A stretch of DNA of 64,000 nt from JAAOYC01 sp036481345. Its GTDB lineage: Archaea; Nanobdellota; Nanobdellia; Woesearchaeales; WJKL01. This document shows positions 17,675 to 26,096 of the stretch, in pieces. Location: NCBI GenBank assembly GCA_036481345.1, contig JAZGHU010000015.1:1-64000 (forward strand), read 5' to 3'. Every line of letters starts with the position of its first letter. Positions within the stretch are counted from its first letter, which is position 1. The position numbers were made by a program, and so were the translations under genes. Below the pieces are notes generated by a model. It did not search any database. It was not told the DNA's origin and saw only the letters and a program-made list of their open reading frames with translations.

Positions 17675-18076
17675 TCATACCACGATATTTGCTAATTTTG
17701 AAATTGCAGGCCATCTATCACAAGCTTCTTTTGCAATAGCACCTTTGAAAATTGTCCCTTTTGGATTTCCTTTATCATCTTTTAATACAACTGCTGCATT
17801 ATCTTCAAATTTGATTCTTGTTCCATCTGGACGCCTGTATTCTTTTCTTTGTCTTACAATAACAGCATAAACAACTGTTTTTCTAATGTCTGGCTTGCCT
17901 GATTTTACAGAAGTGACTACTAAATCTCCAACTCCTGCTGCAGGCATTCTGCCTTTTACTCCTTTGTAGCATTTTACACCAAATATTTTTAATATTTTGG
18001 CTCCGGAATTATCACAAGTTTTGATTAAAGTTCCTGTTGGCAATCCTCTTGTAACTCTTGCTTTTACTGCTTTCAT
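17675..18076 (-). CDS. rpl14: Ribosomal protein L14
   Basis: The 133-residue protein has the L14 signatures LIKTCDNSGAKILKIFGV and AGVGDLVVTSVKSGKPD and ends with RWPAISKLANIVV, as in archaeal L14/eukaryotic L23. Length is normal. Its start overlaps the rps17 stop by four bases. Confidence 0.97.
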   Translation of the reverse strand: MKAVKARVTRGLPTGTLIKTCDNSGAKILKIFGVKCYKGVKGRMPAAGVGDLVVTSVKSGKPDIRKTVVYAVIVRQRKEYRRPDGTRIKFEDNAAVVLKDDKGNPKGTIFKGAIAKEACDRWPAISKLANIVV

Positions 18077-18612
18077 TCCTCTTTAGCCTCCTTTTCTTCA
18101 ACTTTTTCTTTAGGCTCTTCCTTCTCTTCTGATTTTTCTTCTTTTTTTGACTCTTCAACCTTAGGAGTTTCTTCAACTTTTGGCTCTTCTTCTTTAACTG
18201 TTGATTCTCCTTTTGGTTCTGCTTTTTGTGCTCCTTCTACTGTTGCTTCTTCTCTTGCAGATAATTCTTCTATGAATCCTTTTTTCTTACCTAAATTTTC
18301 AACAATAACAAATGTTTTTGTTTTTGATAAAGGACGAGTTTCAGCAATTCTTACTACATCTGCAACATCAGCATCGATACATGAAGGATTATGAGCGTGA
18401 ATTTTTGTTCTTCTTGTTTCAGTTCTTTCATATTTTGGAACAGCAATTGAATAAGACCACTCTATTGTTGCTGTTTTATGGGCATCTTTAGCTAAAACTA
18501 CTCCTGTGAATATCTTTCCTCTTGGTTTTACATTTCCATGGAAAGGACATTTTTTGTCTTCACATGCTTTCTTTGGTGCTTTTACATCAATTCCTATGTT
18601 TTTCGCTTTCAT
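18073..18612 (-). CDS. rps17: Ribosomal protein S17 with charged tail
   Basis: Residues 1-115 are archaeal S17 (KNIGIDVKAPKKACEDKKCPFHG start, KTATIEWSYSIAVPKYERTETR, and DVADVVRIAETRPLSKTK). A Glu/Lys/Pro/Val-rich tail of about 60 residues follows, so the protein is 179 residues against the usual 110 or so. Confidence 0.95.
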   Translation of the reverse strand: MKAKNIGIDVKAPKKACEDKKCPFHGNVKPRGKIFTGVVLAKDAHKTATIEWSYSIAVPKYERTETRRTKIHAHNPSCIDADVADVVRIAETRPLSKTKTFVIVENLGKKKGFIEELSAREEATVEGAQKAEPKGESTVKEEEPKVEETPKVEESKKEEKSEEKEEPKEKVEEKEAKEE

Positions 18613-18663
18613 TTTGCTTGACTTTCCTCGTTATTCGTTTTTTCCTCGTAAATTCGGCATCAC

Positions 18664-18912
18664 TTATCGTGATTTTATCCTGTCTTTTGGTTTTCCTTGC
18701 AATGTTTTTCCTTTGATTATTTGATTGTTAATTTTGAGTGTGATATTGTTTTTGAATAATCTTTTTTTGTTTTTTTTATGTTGAATTATGATTGTGTTTT
18801 TTGTTTCATCAATGATATTTCCTTTGATTCCAATGTTGCCCTTATTTTTAGAGTCAACAACTTCTGTTGTCAAGCCTATTATCTCTCTTTTGATGATGTC
18901 TTCTGACTTCAT
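18664..18912 (-). CDS. rnp1: RNase P protein component 1 (Rpp29/Pop4)
   Basis: An 82-residue Sm-like protein with the Rpp29 pattern: EIIGLTTEVVDSKNKGNIGIKGNIIDET, split over beta strands 1-3, then NTIIIQHKKNKKRLFKNN. Rpp29 binds the RNase P RNA specificity side and helps tRNA 5-prime maturation. Its place between aIF1 and rps17 is the normal archaeal position. The RNA partner of this complex is in the same window at 48.9-49.2 kb. Confidence 0.92.
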   Translation of the reverse strand: MKSEDIIKREIIGLTTEVVDSKNKGNIGIKGNIIDETKNTIIIQHKKNKKRLFKNNITLKINNQIIKGKTLQGKPKDRIKSR

Positions 18913-18937
18913 TCTATTTCCGTTGTTTTAATCGAGT

Positions 18938-19246
18938 TTATCTAACTTCGATTGTCTCTGGAGCAAAACCAAATTTGATTAAACTTTCTTTGATGTTTTG
19001 TTTGTGGTTTCCTTGCAACTCAATCTTACCTTCTTTTGCTGTTCCTCCGCAAGCAAACTGGCTTTTCAGCTTCTTTGCTAGGTCTCTGAGGTTGATTTCT
19101 TTTTCGTCAATGCCTCTGATAACTGTATTAATTTTTCCGAATGCTTTTTTTACTGTTGTTACAGTTATCTTTTGGCTTTCTTTTGCAATAGTTTCACAAA
19201 CACAAAGTTCTTTTGGTAGCCCACAGTCTGGACAAACTTCAGCCAT
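18938..19246 (-). CDS. Translation initiation factor aIF1 (SUI1)
   Basis: A 102-residue protein with an N-terminal Cys motif (CPDCGLPKELCVC) and the SUI1 fold (ITVTTVKKAFGKINTVIRGI, LAKKLKSQFACGGTAKEGKIELQG). The ATG at 19246 is preferred over one 51 bases upstream because the upstream part lies inside rpl29 and has no similarity to the family. aIF1 controls start-codon selection on the small subunit. Position after rpl29 is standard in Archaea. Confidence 0.94.
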   Translation of the reverse strand: MAEVCPDCGLPKELCVCETIAKESQKITVTTVKKAFGKINTVIRGIDEKEINLRDLAKKLKSQFACGGTAKEGKIELQGNHKQNIKESLIKFGFAPETIEVR

Positions 19247-19538
19247 TATTTTTTTCCTCGTTTTTAGGAGCTTCTTTAGTTTCCTTAGGCTTAGCATCTT
19301 CTTTTACTTCTGCCTTAGGTACTTCGGAAGTTTCCTTTTGTTTACTTGAAACTCTTTGAGTTCCAACTATAGTCAATATCTTGGCTATAGTCTTTTTAGT
19401 TTCTCTAACTTGCCCGGGACTTTTTGGTGTAGTCCCTGTAGAGATTTGAGCATTATGTTTAATCATTTCTTTTCTTAATTCTTCTAACTTTGAATTAAGA
19501 TCTGACTTGGACAGTGAACGTAAATCTTTTGCCTTCAT
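19239..19538 (-). CDS. rpl29: Ribosomal protein L29 with charged tail
   Basis: Residues 1-60 form the two-helix L29 hairpin (LRSLSKSDLNSKLEELRKE, then GQVRETKKTIAKILT). A tail of about 38 Lys/Glu/Pro-rich residues follows, making it 99 residues rather than the usual 65-70. It overlaps rps3 by four bases and aIF1 by eight. Confidence 0.93.
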   Translation of the reverse strand: MKAKDLRSLSKSDLNSKLEELRKEMIKHNAQISTGTTPKSPGQVRETKKTIAKILTIVGTQRVSSKQKETSEVPKAEVKEDAKPKETKEAPKNEEKNNG

Positions 19539-20314
19539 TCTTTATTTTCCTCTGATTTTTCTTCAGATTTCTTTTCTTTAACGTCTTCTTTCTTTTTCTT
19601 TTCAACTTTTTTAGAAGACTTTTCTTCCTTTGCTTTTTTAGTATCTTCTTTACTTTCATCTGATGTTTCAGATTCTTCTTTTTTATCTTCTTCTACTTCT
19701 TCAACAATTTCTTGTTTTTCTTCTATTAATTCAATATGATCTGGAAGCTTTGTTTCTGGAGGCATTATTCTAACTTGGATTCCAACAACACCTGATTTTA
19801 GTTTTGCAGCTGCATAAGCTGTATCAACCCCAGTTATAGCAATATCTCCACATTTCTTTAGATAGCCTTGATAGAATCTCCAAGACTTTGCTCTTGAACT
19901 TGGAACTTTTCCTGAAATTATTATCTCAATACCTAAAGCACCAGCACCCATAGCATCTGCCATTACTTTATGACCTATGCCTTTGAATCTGCTTGAACCG
20001 AATCTTTCTAAAGATGAAGCGATTCTTTCTGCAACAATATTTGCATCAAGATTTATTTTTTCAACTTCAGCAATTTCGATTTGAGGATTTTCTAATTTGA
20101 ATTTCTTTTTTAAAGCTAATGTTAGATTTTTGATATTTTTACCTTCTCTTCCAACAACAAGTCCTGGACGTGAAGCATGAATTATTATTTTTTCTCCTAA
20201 TGGAGTACGCTGCATTCTTGTCTTTGAGTGGCCTACATTACTTAAAGTGGAAACTACAAATTCTTGAATTTGGAATTCTTTCTTCTTTTGTTTTACAAAA
20301 TCTCTTTCAATCAT
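19535..20314 (-). CDS. rps3: Ribosomal protein S3 with charged tail
   Basis: A type-2 KH domain lies at about 17-90 (GRPGLVVGREGKNIKNLT-like, here SRPGLVVGREGKNIKNLTLA), followed by the S3 C-domain (VMADAMGAGALGIEIIISGK, GDIAITGVDTAY). After about residue 188 there are about 70 Glu/Lys/Ser residues with no fold. S3 lines the mRNA entry channel. Start overlaps rpl22 by four bases. Confidence 0.96.
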   Translation of the reverse strand: MIERDFVKQKKKEFQIQEFVVSTLSNVGHSKTRMQRTPLGEKIIIHASRPGLVVGREGKNIKNLTLALKKKFKLENPQIEIAEVEKINLDANIVAERIASSLERFGSSRFKGIGHKVMADAMGAGALGIEIIISGKVPSSRAKSWRFYQGYLKKCGDIAITGVDTAYAAAKLKSGVVGIQVRIMPPETKLPDHIELIEEKQEIVEEVEEDKKEESETSDESKEDTKKAKEEKSSKKVEKKKKEDVKEKKSEEKSEENKE

Positions 20315-20952
20315 TTTTTCTTTTCCTCGGATTTTTCTTCTGATTTTGATTCTTTTTGAATATTATCTTTATTTTCTTCTTTTGCTTCAGTAGCTTTTGG
20401 TTCTGGTTGTTTTTCCTCAACTTTAGGTTGCTCTTTTTTTTCTTCAACTTTTGGGGCCTCTTGTTTTACTTCTTTTACTTTTGCATCTTTCTTCTCTTCT
20501 TGTTTCTTTTCAGCCTTTTCTTGAACAACAACTTCAATATGTGTTCTTTTCATATTTCTTCCACGTTGTCTCCCATATCTTGGTTGATTTCTTGCTTTGT
20601 GGGCACAGATATGAGTTATTACAAGAATGCCTGTGTTTAGCCCCTTGAATTGAGCATTTGCTTCTACTGATTCTAAAATTGAAAGTATTCCTTTTGATGA
20701 TTTTATTGGATATCTTCCTACTGAAAGTTTTCCTTTTTTATGGCCCATACCCCTGTCATATCTTTTGTATGGAACTGGTATTTTTTCTGCAATTACATCA
20801 CTAAGGATTTGTTTTGCTTTTTGCAGATTCTTATTTCTAAGCAAATTACAGATTTCTACTGATTGTTTTGTAGATATTGCTAGAGTTCTACCTAACGCTT
20901 TTGCAGAGTTTTCTGCATCCAAATCCTTTGTTGCATATTTGTGTTGACTCAT
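20311..20952 (-). CDS. rpl22: Ribosomal protein L22 with charged tail
   Basis: Residues 1-150 are archaeal L22 (AKALGRTLAISTKQSVEICN, YPIKSSKGILSILESVEANA, and RGRNMKRTHIEVVV). The last 60 or so residues are Glu/Lys/Pro-rich with short VEEKKEQPKVEEKQPEP-like repeats. The family lines the peptide exit tunnel. Position between rps19 and rps3 is canonical. Confidence 0.96.
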   Translation of the reverse strand: MSQHKYATKDLDAENSAKALGRTLAISTKQSVEICNLLRNKNLQKAKQILSDVIAEKIPVPYKRYDRGMGHKKGKLSVGRYPIKSSKGILSILESVEANAQFKGLNTGILVITHICAHKARNQPRYGRQRGRNMKRTHIEVVVQEKAEKKQEEKKDAKVKEVKQEAPKVEEKKEQPKVEEKQPEPKATEAKEENKDNIQKESKSEEKSEEKKK

Positions 20953-20960
20953 TGTCTATT

Positions 20961-21344
20961 TTATTTAACTGACATTGCTGCAGATGACCTTGTAGCACCA
21001 ATTCCTGGGGCAGAGTGTGAAACTCCTTTTCTTGTTCCTGCAAATTCTCCAAGATAATGTCCAATCATCTCAGGCAAAATAATTATTTTTATGAATGCCT
21101 TGCCATTATAGACACTTATTGTTTTGTCCATCATTTCAGGCAAGATTATCATGTTTCTGCAATGTGTTTCTATATTGCTTTCTCCTTTCTTTATTTTTTT
21201 AAGTAGTATTTGTTGTGGATCTGTCAAGCCACGTTTAAGAGATCTTCTTACTCTTGCTGGAGCTATTTCTGCGAATTCATTTAAACTTAAATTCTTTAAT
21301 TCATCCAATGTTTTTCCATAATATGTGAATTCTTTTTTAGCCAT
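20961..21344 (-). CDS. rps19: Ribosomal protein S19
   Basis: A 127-residue protein with the archaeal N-terminal part (FTYYGKTLDELKNLSLNEFA), the S19 core (ETHCRNMIILPEMMDKTISV) and the signature IGHYLGEFAGTRKGVSHSAPG. Length is normal for Archaea. Confidence 0.97.
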   Translation of the reverse strand: MAKKEFTYYGKTLDELKNLSLNEFAEIAPARVRRSLKRGLTDPQQILLKKIKKGESNIETHCRNMIILPEMMDKTISVYNGKAFIKIIILPEMIGHYLGEFAGTRKGVSHSAPGIGATRSSAAMSVK

Positions 21345-21349
21345 TGTTT

Positions 21350-22063
21350 TTACCTCTTGTGACCAGATCTTCTAGGAGCAATATTTCCAACTTTTCTTCC
21401 AGGTGGAGAATGTCTAGATGCTTGAGTAGGCCTTCCTTTAATATGAGAGCTCTTACTTCCAAATGGATGTGCAACAGCATTCATAGATATTCCCAATACG
21501 TGAGGATATATCTTGTTCTTTGCTCTCATAGCATAAAATTTATTTCCTGCTTTTAGGAATGGTTTTTCTAGTCTTCCAGAGCCTGCAATAATTCCAACAT
21601 TTGCTCTGCAATTAGGGTTGAATATTTTTTTCTTGCTTGATGGAAGTACAATAGTAATGCCTGCATCTGTTTTTCCAGCTATTTTTGCAGTGGTTCCAGA
21701 TGATTTAACGAATTTTCCACCATCACCAGGGTTTATTTCTATATTATAAATAGAAGTTCCTGGGGGAATATTTTTTAATGGAAGTATGTTTCCTGTTTTT
21801 GCTTTAGCTTCTGGACCGGACTGTATTGAATCTCCAACTCTTACTCCCTCTGGAGCAATCATCAATGTTTTTTCTCCGTTTTCATATTGAATCTTAGCTA
21901 AAGGAGCTGAATGTCCTTGACATGTTATTAAGTCTAGGATCTTACCTTTTAGAGTTTTATCTGTTAATTTGTTGTGAGTAGTTGCGCCTTTATATCTAAA
22001 GCTTGGAGCTCTAAATGTAGCTGTTCCTCTTCCACGTCTTTGTTGAATTAATCTTTTTCCCAT
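21350..22063 (-). CDS. rpl2: Ribosomal protein L2
   Basis: A 237-residue protein with the L2 signatures GDGGKFVKSSGTTAKIAG and MNAVAHPFGSKSSHIKGRPT. The conserved peptidyl-transferase-adjacent histidine region (AVAHPFG) is present. It lies between rpl23 and rps19. Confidence 0.98.
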   Translation of the reverse strand: MGKRLIQQRRGRGTATFRAPSFRYKGATTHNKLTDKTLKGKILDLITCQGHSAPLAKIQYENGEKTLMIAPEGVRVGDSIQSGPEAKAKTGNILPLKNIPPGTSIYNIEINPGDGGKFVKSSGTTAKIAGKTDAGITIVLPSSKKKIFNPNCRANVGIIAGSGRLEKPFLKAGNKFYAMRAKNKIYPHVLGISMNAVAHPFGSKSSHIKGRPTQASRHSPPGRKVGNIAPRRSGHKR

Positions 22064-22064
22064 G

Positions 22065-22325
22065 TTATATCAATCCTAATTGAGTTGCAATATCTATAGC
22101 AGGAGTGTCCATTGAAAATTGAACATATGCTCTTTTTTCTCCATCTTGTGTTACAAAAGTGTTGACTTTTCTTACTTTTGCTTTGAATAATTTTTCAACA
22201 GCTGTTTTTATATCTTTTTTTGTTGCTTTTTTATTTACAACAAAGATTAGCTTGTTCTCTGATTCCATTAATCTGATTGATTTTTCAGTGGATAATGGGT
22301 TTTTGACTATTGAGTATGGATTCAT
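22065..22325 (-). CDS. rpl23: Ribosomal protein L23
   Basis: An 86-residue protein of the L23 fold (NPLSTEKSIRLMESENKLIF, AVEKLFKAKVRKVNT). It sits at the tunnel exit and is a docking site for SRP and nascent-chain factors; NAC is encoded at 50.0 kb. Length is normal. Confidence 0.97.
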   Translation of the reverse strand: MNPYSIVKNPLSTEKSIRLMESENKLIFVVNKKATKKDIKTAVEKLFKAKVRKVNTFVTQDGEKRAYVQFSMDTPAIDIATQLGLI

Positions 22326-22332
22326 TTTCTTT

Positions 22333-23139
22333 TTACATGAATAATTTATCTTTTTCTAGTTTTTCTATTGCAGCTTCTGTGAACAATGTTAAACGTCCTG
22401 GAACTGTTCCTGGAGCTAAAAGTTCTGCATTTATGCTGCTAATCATTGTAATATCTAATCCTGGAATATTTCTTGCAGCTTTGTTTAGATTGCAATCTTT
22501 TTCAACTACAATCAATATCCCTTTCTTTTTTCTGTATTTTCTTCCTCTTCCCTTGCCTTTTCCTGCTCTTATTATCTTTTTTGAGCTTCTTGTTAACTCA
22601 TCTTTTAAGCCAAGAGCAACTAAAGCTGTCTTGATTTCTTTTGTTTTTGATAATGATTCAAATGAATTGTCAATTATGAATGGATAAGCTTCTGGCAAAA
22701 TATGGCCATGCTCTTTTACTATTTTCTTATCAGTTGTAGCTGCTAGAGCTGATCTTATTGCTTTTCTATTTTCTTTTTTGTTTATTTTCTTGTCCCAATT
22801 CTTGTCTGCTTTTGGAGGGTGAGCTCTTCTACCGCCTACTGTTTGAGGTGCGAATGCTCCAACATAGTTCAATCTTGTCCCTCTTCTTGACATAACTTTT
22901 CTAGGAGTTCTAGATTGTCCTATCCCATATGTTCCTCTGTATTTTCTTCTTCTTTTTGATAGATTAGCTGAAGCTCTTATTCCTGCTTCTTTTGACGCGC
23001 CGTATTTTTGACGCTTGTTAGATTGTAATGTTAAAACAGCTCTTGCGATTAAATCAGGCCTTACTTTTTCCTTAAATTGAGCTGGCAAGGATTTCTTTCC
23101 TTTTTCTTCTGCTTTTGGTGATAGTATTTTTAATTCCAT
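22333..23139 (-). CDS. rpl4: Ribosomal protein L4
   Basis: A 268-residue archaeal/eukaryotic-type L4 with SNKRQKYGASKEAGIRASAN, SRRGTRLNYVGAFAPQTVGG and RAHPPKADKNWDKKIN stretches, including the long loop that reaches the exit tunnel. One base separates it from rpl3. Confidence 0.97.
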   Translation of the reverse strand: MELKILSPKAEEKGKKSLPAQFKEKVRPDLIARAVLTLQSNKRQKYGASKEAGIRASANLSKRRRKYRGTYGIGQSRTPRKVMSRRGTRLNYVGAFAPQTVGGRRAHPPKADKNWDKKINKKENRKAIRSALAATTDKKIVKEHGHILPEAYPFIIDNSFESLSKTKEIKTALVALGLKDELTRSSKKIIRAGKGKGRGRKYRKKKGILIVVEKDCNLNKAARNIPGLDITMISSINAELLAPGTVPGRLTLFTEAAIEKLEKDKLFM

Positions 23140-23140
23140 T

Positions 23141-24106
23141 TTAACTTATTATTTCAGATACTACAGGAGCTTCTGTAGGATGTTTTTTATCTGGCCTTAT
23201 TGGTGCTGTTAATGTAATCAGTCTTTTTTTTGCTCCTCCAATAGAACCTTTAAGTAGAATATATTGATTTTTTATGATTCCATATCTTCTAAATCCTGCT
23301 TTTGAATTTGCTTCTTCTGGTTTGTCGCTTATTTTTAGAAGCCATTTGTTTAGTTCTGTTCTTTGTTGATAACCTAATTGGCCTGCTTTAGCAACTCTCC
23401 ATTGTCTTGAACCAGTCCATGCTCCCAAGCTTCCGGGATTTCTTATGCTTTTTTCAGATTTATGAGATCTTTTTGCAATACCAAATCTTTTCATTGGGCC
23501 AGCTAGTCCTTTTCCTTTTGTTATTGATTTGATATCAACATGTTGACCTTCTGTGAATATATCTTGAATGTTAATTTCTTTTCCTAAATTTTCTTTTCCC
23601 CAGTTGTATTTTTCCTCTATTTTTCCACCAAGGCCTAATTCAAATAATTCTGGTTTTTTCTTGCCAATAGTTGTTAGTTTTGGCTGTGTATAAACTAAAA
23701 TTCTAATATCATCATATTCTTCAGGCTTGAAATCTTCTATTTTCTTTTTGATGTTCTTTGCTGGAATTATTTTTCTAGCTAATTCCTTATCAAGTTTTTG
23801 TGCAAGAACAGCAGAAGAAGCTCGTAAGCCATATGGTGTTTTTTTGTAAAAAATGATAGAAGCAGTTTTTAGTGGCGGACATTCAATGATCGTGACTGGC
23901 ATTGAGATGTCTTGACCTTTTGTCATTGCGTTAGCTCTGTTGTCTGTAAATATTACATGAGCCATACCCACTTTATAGCCTGCAAACCCTAGTGGCTTAA
24001 CATCTTTTGCTTCTGGCCAAGAGCTTACTCTAGCATAAGCTCTTTTGGCTCTTTTTCTTGGCCAAAATTGCAATGATCCGCTTCTTGGTTTATGTCCTTT
24101 TGCCAT
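23141..24106 (-). CDS. rpl3: Ribosomal protein L3
   Basis: A 321-residue archaeal L3, beginning KPRSGSLQFWPRKRAKRAYA and carrying the FTEGQHVDIKSITKGKGLAG and KSIRNPGSLGAWTGSRQWRV motifs. It is the first gene of the minus-strand ribosomal operon; translation starts after an unusually long untranslated stretch with several inverted repeats. Confidence 0.97.
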   Translation of the reverse strand: MAKGHKPRSGSLQFWPRKRAKRAYARVSSWPEAKDVKPLGFAGYKVGMAHVIFTDNRANAMTKGQDISMPVTIIECPPLKTASIIFYKKTPYGLRASSAVLAQKLDKELARKIIPAKNIKKKIEDFKPEEYDDIRILVYTQPKLTTIGKKKPELFELGLGGKIEEKYNWGKENLGKEINIQDIFTEGQHVDIKSITKGKGLAGPMKRFGIAKRSHKSEKSIRNPGSLGAWTGSRQWRVAKAGQLGYQQRTELNKWLLKISDKPEEANSKAGFRRYGIIKNQYILLKGSIGGAKKRLITLTAPIRPDKKHPTEAPVVSEIIS

Positions 24107-24300
24107 GCTTAATCTTTCTCGTTATTTTTTCAGAGACTAATCTCTCTATCTTTCTCTTTTATTGAAAGTAACCTTTTAGTAAGACCTTTTTTAGAAAATA
24201 GTTTCATCAACCATTTGTACTGAAAAAGTCTTTTTTCAGGCTATTGGTGTACTATATGTGTTTAAACACCCTTTAAACACTGTATCGAGGATATGGAGAA
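24107..24300 (-). promoter_or_regulatory. Structured leader/promoter region of the rpl3 ribosomal operon
   Basis: No gene fits between rpl3 and the primase-linked gene. The stretch holds AGAGA-CTAA-TCTCT (24132-24145), tandem direct repeats AGTAACCTTTT and AGTAAGACCTTTT (24167-24190), CTGAAAAA/TTTTTCAG (24220-24239), a perfect 12-base palindrome GTGTTTAAACAC (24258-24269) and a second TTTAAACAC (24272-24280). The TTTAAA cores could serve as TATA boxes for minus-strand transcription, which would leave an untranslated leader of roughly 100-130 bases containing the hairpins. Confidence 0.5.
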
Positions 24301-24341
24301 ACGATGGGGGCTTTATAAAGCTTGCGAAATTATGTTTATTT

Positions 24342-24734
24342 TCATGAAAATGTGTAATCTTTAAGGGTATTTCTTAATAATTCGTTGAATTCTTCATCAA
24401 TAGATATCTTGTAGTCATGACTGTCTCCTTGAGGTAATTTGAATATTTTATTAGACTTTGAAATTGAAGCCACGCCCATCCCTGTTACTATATATCTTTC
24501 TTCTTCACTTCCTAAAGAAGGCATGGTTAATGCTTCATCACCAGGTATAGGAATTTTAGAATATTCTATATCCTTGCTCAATAAAAAAGAAGCTAAAAGA
24601 TCTCGATGATACATTTCTTCTTGGTCTGGACGACCACAAAGTAAATAAGGTTTGTTATCTAAATAAAGTTGGACTACTTTGAATATTCCTTCTTCTGGAA
24701 GTCTTATAATTTCTACTGTTTGATCAATTGTCAT
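24342..24734 (-). CDS. Hypothetical protein coupled to primase
   Basis: A 130-residue soluble acidic protein that I do not recognise. It has no Cys cluster, signal peptide or membrane segment; a central stretch reads YIVTGMGVASISKSNKIF and the C-terminus is a likely helix (EEFNELLRNTLKDY). Its start overlaps the primase gene by 11 bases, so the two are translated together. That suggests a replication-related role, but nothing in the sequence proves it. Confidence 0.7.
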   Translation of the reverse strand: MTIDQTVEIIRLPEEGIFKVVQLYLDNKPYLLCGRPDQEEMYHRDLLASFLLSKDIEYSKIPIPGDEALTMPSLGSEEERYIVTGMGVASISKSNKIFKLPQGDSHDYKISIDEEFNELLRNTLKDYTFS

Positions 24735-26052
24735 TTTTCTTTTGTGTTTTATTATTATTTAAGAAATAAGTCTTTCTTTTTGAGTATTGCACTGGATTTT
24801 TTATACGATTGCAGAGATTATCTGGATGGCATGCATTGAAATCCTTGTAGTACATAGAGTTTTGGCAATTGGGGGGGAGAATCTTCTTTTTCTGTTGTTT
24901 TCTATATCTTAGCTGGCCTAGAAGAATTACTTCTCTTAGGGGTTCTTTGTTAGCTTTGTTCCATTCTTTTAATCTGGGTTCTATTTTATCATATTCCCAG
25001 CCAACAGAAGATAGGAAATTGTTTAGTATAAATAGGGCACGTTTTCTTCCATCTTCTAATCCTGACAGCATATGCTTGACACAAGGAGGGAAGAACTGCT
25101 CTGGAATTGCTTCTTGAGGTATATCTTCTTTATATTCTGTTTCTTTATGTTCAAATTCTTCTTTGCTTTTCTTTACCACCATCATTTCTGTTGCTTTATC
25201 AAACAGTTCTTTTGCTTGATTTGGCTGGATGTTTTCTCTATTTAGGAATCCTAATTTTTTATCTATTTTTACAGTTGATGGAAGAGCTTGTTCTTTTTCA
25301 AATTCCATTACTTTGTTTGGATCAATTGGGATTGAACATAATCCTGATTTTTCATGTAATGAGTATGGTGCTCTGTACAAGTGCCTTCCAGAGATAAGAA
25401 TTGTGTCAATATCAATCATCTTTTCTGGGTCAACCTTTCCTCCTACTGAGAGTTTTTCTAAAGTTTTTTTCAGGTTGGATGCTATTTTTTCTATATTATT
25501 GTTTTCCATTTCAAGGACTTTTTTTAAGAAGACATTTTTTATCATCTCTTTTAGGTATAAAGCGAGCAATCTTATGTAATCAGGAAACATTTTGCTTGTT
25601 TCGTTTTCTCCTATTTTTTGAGGGAATGCCTCAAATGGAACACCTATATGAAATCCTTTGTTTCCTGAGAATTTTACACTGACTGCTTCAATATTATAAT
25701 GTTTTAATGCTTTTATAACTAAATCAGTGATTAGTTTAGAGTATGGCCAATAAGGACAGTCAATGTCTATAACTAAATCCCATCCAATCCTTAATGCTTC
25801 TATTTCTTGTTTTTTTAGTAAGGGATCTAGCTGTAGAGGATTGCTCCAAATTTCTTCTGAAGCATGAAAAGAAGTTATTCCTTGCTTTACTAATTCTAGA
25901 ACATCTCTTGGATAAGTTAGAGTATCTGGCCGTTTAGCATAACCTTCTCCTTTGAAACTGCCAACTAATTCTTTGTTTTTCGAATGAAGAACTAGTTCAT
26001 TCTGGATATCTTCTCTTTTATAATGTCTTAAGACAGTTCCTATATCAATCAT
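24724..26052 (-). CDS. Fused PriS-PriL DNA primase
   Basis: This 442-residue protein carries all catalytic parts of the archaeal small primase subunit: DxD acids Asp96/Asp98 in VIDIDC, the SGNKGFHI motif (Ser129-His135), and the third acid with Arg/His in DIDTILISGRHLYR (about 214-226). At about 318-420 it continues into a shortened PriL-type iron-sulfur domain with four cysteines: PPC (324), 396, 408 and 414. Between them is a charged linker (about 290-315). Such a PriS-PriL fusion is known from Nanoarchaeum and relatives. It replaces the usual two-subunit enzyme that makes replication primers. Confidence 0.88.
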   Translation of the reverse strand: MIDIGTVLRHYKREDIQNELVLHSKNKELVGSFKGEGYAKRPDTLTYPRDVLELVKQGITSFHASEEIWSNPLQLDPLLKKQEIEALRIGWDLVIDIDCPYWPYSKLITDLVIKALKHYNIEAVSVKFSGNKGFHIGVPFEAFPQKIGENETSKMFPDYIRLLALYLKEMIKNVFLKKVLEMENNNIEKIASNLKKTLEKLSVGGKVDPEKMIDIDTILISGRHLYRAPYSLHEKSGLCSIPIDPNKVMEFEKEQALPSTVKIDKKLGFLNRENIQPNQAKELFDKATEMMVVKKSKEEFEHKETEYKEDIPQEAIPEQFFPPCVKHMLSGLEDGRKRALFILNNFLSSVGWEYDKIEPRLKEWNKANKEPLREVILLGQLRYRKQQKKKILPPNCQNSMYYKDFNACHPDNLCNRIKNPVQYSKRKTYFLNNNKTQKKNDN

Positions 26053-26096
26053 GTTCCCCCATTATGGTGTAAAGAAGTCTTATATAAAAATTTTCA

